From Microplitis mediator (taxonomy: Eukaryota; Arthropoda; Insecta; Hymenoptera; Braconidae): 64,000 nt of DNA. The notes beneath the pieces are model-generated. The model had not been told where the DNA came from. It did not search any database and was given only the letters and a program-made list of their open reading frames with translations. Position 1 is the first letter of the stretch. The number at the start of each line of letters is the position of its first letter. The stretch covers positions 5,022,001 to 5,086,000 of the forward strand of contig NC_079969.1 of assembly GCF_029852145.1 (NCBI RefSeq), in the 5' to 3' direction. Position numbers and translations under genes: made by a program. Below are positions 61,806-64,000 of this stretch, piece after piece.

Positions 61806-63874
61806 ATGCAAGTCAAATTTTTAATTACTACCTCAATCGGAATTCTAGCAAATACTCTTATCTGTGCTGCTGACACAGCTGATGTAAGTATTGATTTAAG
61901 AAATTATCAAATTTAACGATATGAAGCTAATAAAAATTGGGGAGTAGGGGTGGGAGGTTGTCTTCCCTGGTGGAAATTTTTCGGAATTTTTCTGAAAAAC
62001 TCTGAAAAAGTCTTTAGAACTTTAGAACTAAGTTTTTCAGAGAAAATTCCGGAAAATTTCCACCAGGGTTACAATTACTTGAATCGGAAAATAAATACTT
62101 TTAATAAAATAAAAAATAAATTCTTCAGTTAGAAATTGTAAAAAAGAACGAGTAATTTCTTGAATAACAAAAATTTAATTCACATATTTATAAATCCACA
62201 GTGTACGTCAACATATCCATCGATACAAAGACCAAATAATTTCAATGACGATGCCTGTGACGATGCTGTGCGAGTATTTACTCCAGAAGAAATAAAAAGA
62301 GTACTAAGTACATGGGCCTTACTTTACAGTAATCGATCGGAGACTGCTATGGATATATTCTTACGGTAATACCATATAAAAGAAATCCTAGATTTCTATG
62401 TGGGTTTCAAAAAATTTTATTTCGTTAAAATTAGTTTGAATTTACACAGTAAAAAACGAATCGTCAAAGTGTAAAAAAAAAAGCGTATGTCAAAATTATA
62501 AAACATGTGTGTTAATTAAACACAGTATTTATCTTGTTTGTACTGTCGCAATCGATTGATTTTTAACACAAAAAAATGTTATTTTATTCGAAAGTAACAT
62601 TTTTTATATGTTACTGTCAAATCAACACACAAAATATGTTAAAAATAATGTCGCCCATCACTGGATTCTTGGAAAACTTTTATTTTTAACACTTACAACA
62701 TGTTTAAATAACACACAAATAAGTGTAAAACGTTCATTTTATACATGACATGTGTTGATTTTGATGGATCCTTTTTTACTATGTAAATACTAACTCGAAA
62801 CAGATCGAATTTTTCGATTCAGGTATGCTGCTGAGTCGTAAAACTAATAATATACTATATAATCAAAATAATTGTAACTCATTATGATCGACAAATAAAA
62901 AAGTAATGTTTTTATTTATGGATTTTTTCAATTCAGGGGATTCGATACTAGCCCAGAGTTTCGGCAATATGTACTCAAGGATCACTATATATCACGAAAC
63001 GACATACCGAAAGATAAAAACATTAAAAAGCAATCTTTGAGAACCGTTGATACAATTAATATTGTTGTTAATTCATTATCTCACGTTGACGCTGTCGAAA
63101 ATTATCTTACTTACATTGGAAAACTTCATAAAGGATTCGGAATAGAGAAACATAATTTTGAAGTAGGATTTATATTTAAATTTACTGTTAAGGCAACAGA
63201 CCTAGTTAAATACCCAATCAGGGAACTGCTACCTAATTTCCATGTTTTTGTATATCTACACGGAGAAAAATGTTGGTTCAAAACTTACCAATTTTTATTA
63301 TGCTGTCGACGAAACTTGAAACAGGAAGGGAAGCATCCAAAAAATTGTTATGCTCTTATGAAAAATTATTATGCCGCATCACAACTATTATAATGTATGG
63401 AAGTAATTTTTATTAAATCTTATCGATAAGTGTCTCGCGCGTAGTAAGTATTATGATACAGCATAATAATTTTTCGTATGAGCATAATAATTTTTTGGAT
63501 GCTTCCCTTCCTGTTTCAAGTTTCGTCGACAGCATAATAAAAATTAGTAGATTTTGAACCAACATTTTTCTCCGTGTATACTATATTTAGTCATATTTAG
63601 TAAATATAGATATAAAAATACATGAGTAATCAGGTACTAGTTCCCTGATCGGGTAGTATGTCTGTTATATGTATATTTATTAAATCACTATATTCAATAG
63701 TTAATTTATTTTCTATTTAAAATATTCTCTTAGGATTTCAAAGAATGCTCTCTTTTTGTTTTCCGTAAGAGACTTAATCAATCAGGACATCATTTTAGTC
63801 AAGAAGATAATATTGTTTGGAACAAAGTTTTTGATGTCATTTTGGAATATATTTTCAAAGGTTATGAAGATTAA
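61806..63874 (+). CDS. Secreted globin 2
   Basis: Exons 61806-61883, 62202-62365, 62937-63162 and 63734-63874 give 202 aa. Exon lengths match globin 1 except for one codon less in exon 3. The signal peptide is FLITTSIGILANTLICA. Landmarks are EIKRVLSTWALLY (helix A), TSPEFRQYV (C helix), IGKLHKGFGI (F8 His) and NIVWNKVFDVIL (helix H). E7 is again Gln (IKKQSLRTV), and the residues around CD1 are Tyr-Val, with no Phe. Sequence has diverged widely from globin 1 outside these landmarks, so the duplication is not recent. Intron 1 holds a CCCTGGTGG hairpin and the last intron a 470-bp foldback. The long frame running on past exon 3 to 63393 is intron read-through. Confidence 0.85.
61968..62068. mobile_element. 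CCCTGGTGGAAATTTTTCGG hairpin element in globin 2 intron 1
   Basis: CCCTGGTGGAAATTTTTCGG and CCGGAAAATTTCCACCAGGG are inverted ends around AAAGTCTTTAGAACT. The tandem hairpins at 26781 and 27002 have the same sequence. Confidence 0.7.
63196..63665. mobile_element. 470-bp foldback in globin 2 last intron
   Basis: ACAGACCTAGTTAAATACCC pairs with GGGTAGTATGTCTGT. The inner arms are nearly perfect: GTCGACGAAACTTGAAACAG and GGAAGGGAAGCATCC at 63307-63338, complementary to 63490-63530. The loop is near 63390-63450. The reading frame that enters from exon 3 crosses the left arm only because it happens to be open. Confidence 0.75.
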
Positions 63875-64000
63875 CGAAAACATCTAAACCACGAAATGGC
63901 TGCAATCGAAGTTTAGTCATTTCCAGTGCAGTTTACTGTAAATTTTACTATACATTCTATATATGTTTTAATGTTTCTTATGACTATTTTTAGCAAAGTA

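Noticed and set aside
63163..63393. Longer globin 2 exon 3
   Set aside because: The donor GTAGGA after HNFE matches the globin 1 intron position, and the extra frame runs into a transposon arm.
1..64000. CRISPR arrays, operons, bacterial ribosome-binding sites
   Set aside because: Repeats lack regular spacers, and the genes are spliced and monocistronic; the window is eukaryotic.

Overview
The window is AT-rich eukaryotic nuclear DNA. I read it as an insect chromosome, possibly from a parasitoid hymenopteran, but the order is inference. The basis is spliced genes with GT-AG introns, insect-like protein sequences and a very heavy load of short inverted-repeat transposons. There is no bacterial-style organisation, CRISPR array or rRNA.

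Four spliced genes can be reconstructed exon by exon with consistent reading phases. (1) S-adenosylmethionine synthetase, minus strand, 3632-11761: eight coding exons per mRNA and about 406 aa. One exon exists as two alternative 113-nt copies (8304-8416 and 9542-9654), which encode the active-site loop segment. A TATA box lies near 12075. (2) A secreted GDSL/SGNH lipase of the phospholipase B1 family, plus strand, 28128-36067: seven exons and 421 aa. (3) and (4) Two tandem secreted globins, plus strand, 57634-59836 (203 aa) and 61806-63874 (202 aa). They share an exon plan that includes a 5'-UTR intron and the two classic globin introns. Both have Gln at the distal E7 site and no Phe at the expected CD1 position.

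Less certain genes are an intronless CENP-B/Tigger-type DNA-binding ORF without a DDE domain (20594-21386, minus), a 67-aa Ser-rich basic ORF (43928-44131, minus), a 45-aa signal-peptide-like ORF upstream of the lipase (27542-27679, plus) and a coding-like remnant (55722-55871, minus).

Nearly everything else is transposon-derived. Non-autonomous foldback elements dominate and fall into families with recognisable ends: CCCT...AGGG; CCCGAGTCGAAAT; TAGGGG...CCCCTA with internal GGGGCAA motifs; CACTGAGAGAAAA; GATCCTGAAGTTAGC; ACACAGAAAAAAA. There are also hAT-like elements with 8-bp target duplications, pogo-like CAGT ends at TA, one degraded LINE and a 183-bp tandem satellite. Many foldbacks have interiors built from one short word repeated in both orientations, with a different word in each element.

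Layout: 1-3631 repeats; 3632-12080 SAM synthetase and promoter; 12081-27541 repeats plus the CENP-B-like ORF; 27542-36632 small ORF and lipase; 36633-57389 repeats plus the small Ser-rich ORF; 57390-63874 the globin pair. The genes look like independent housekeeping or physiological loci and do not form one pathway.
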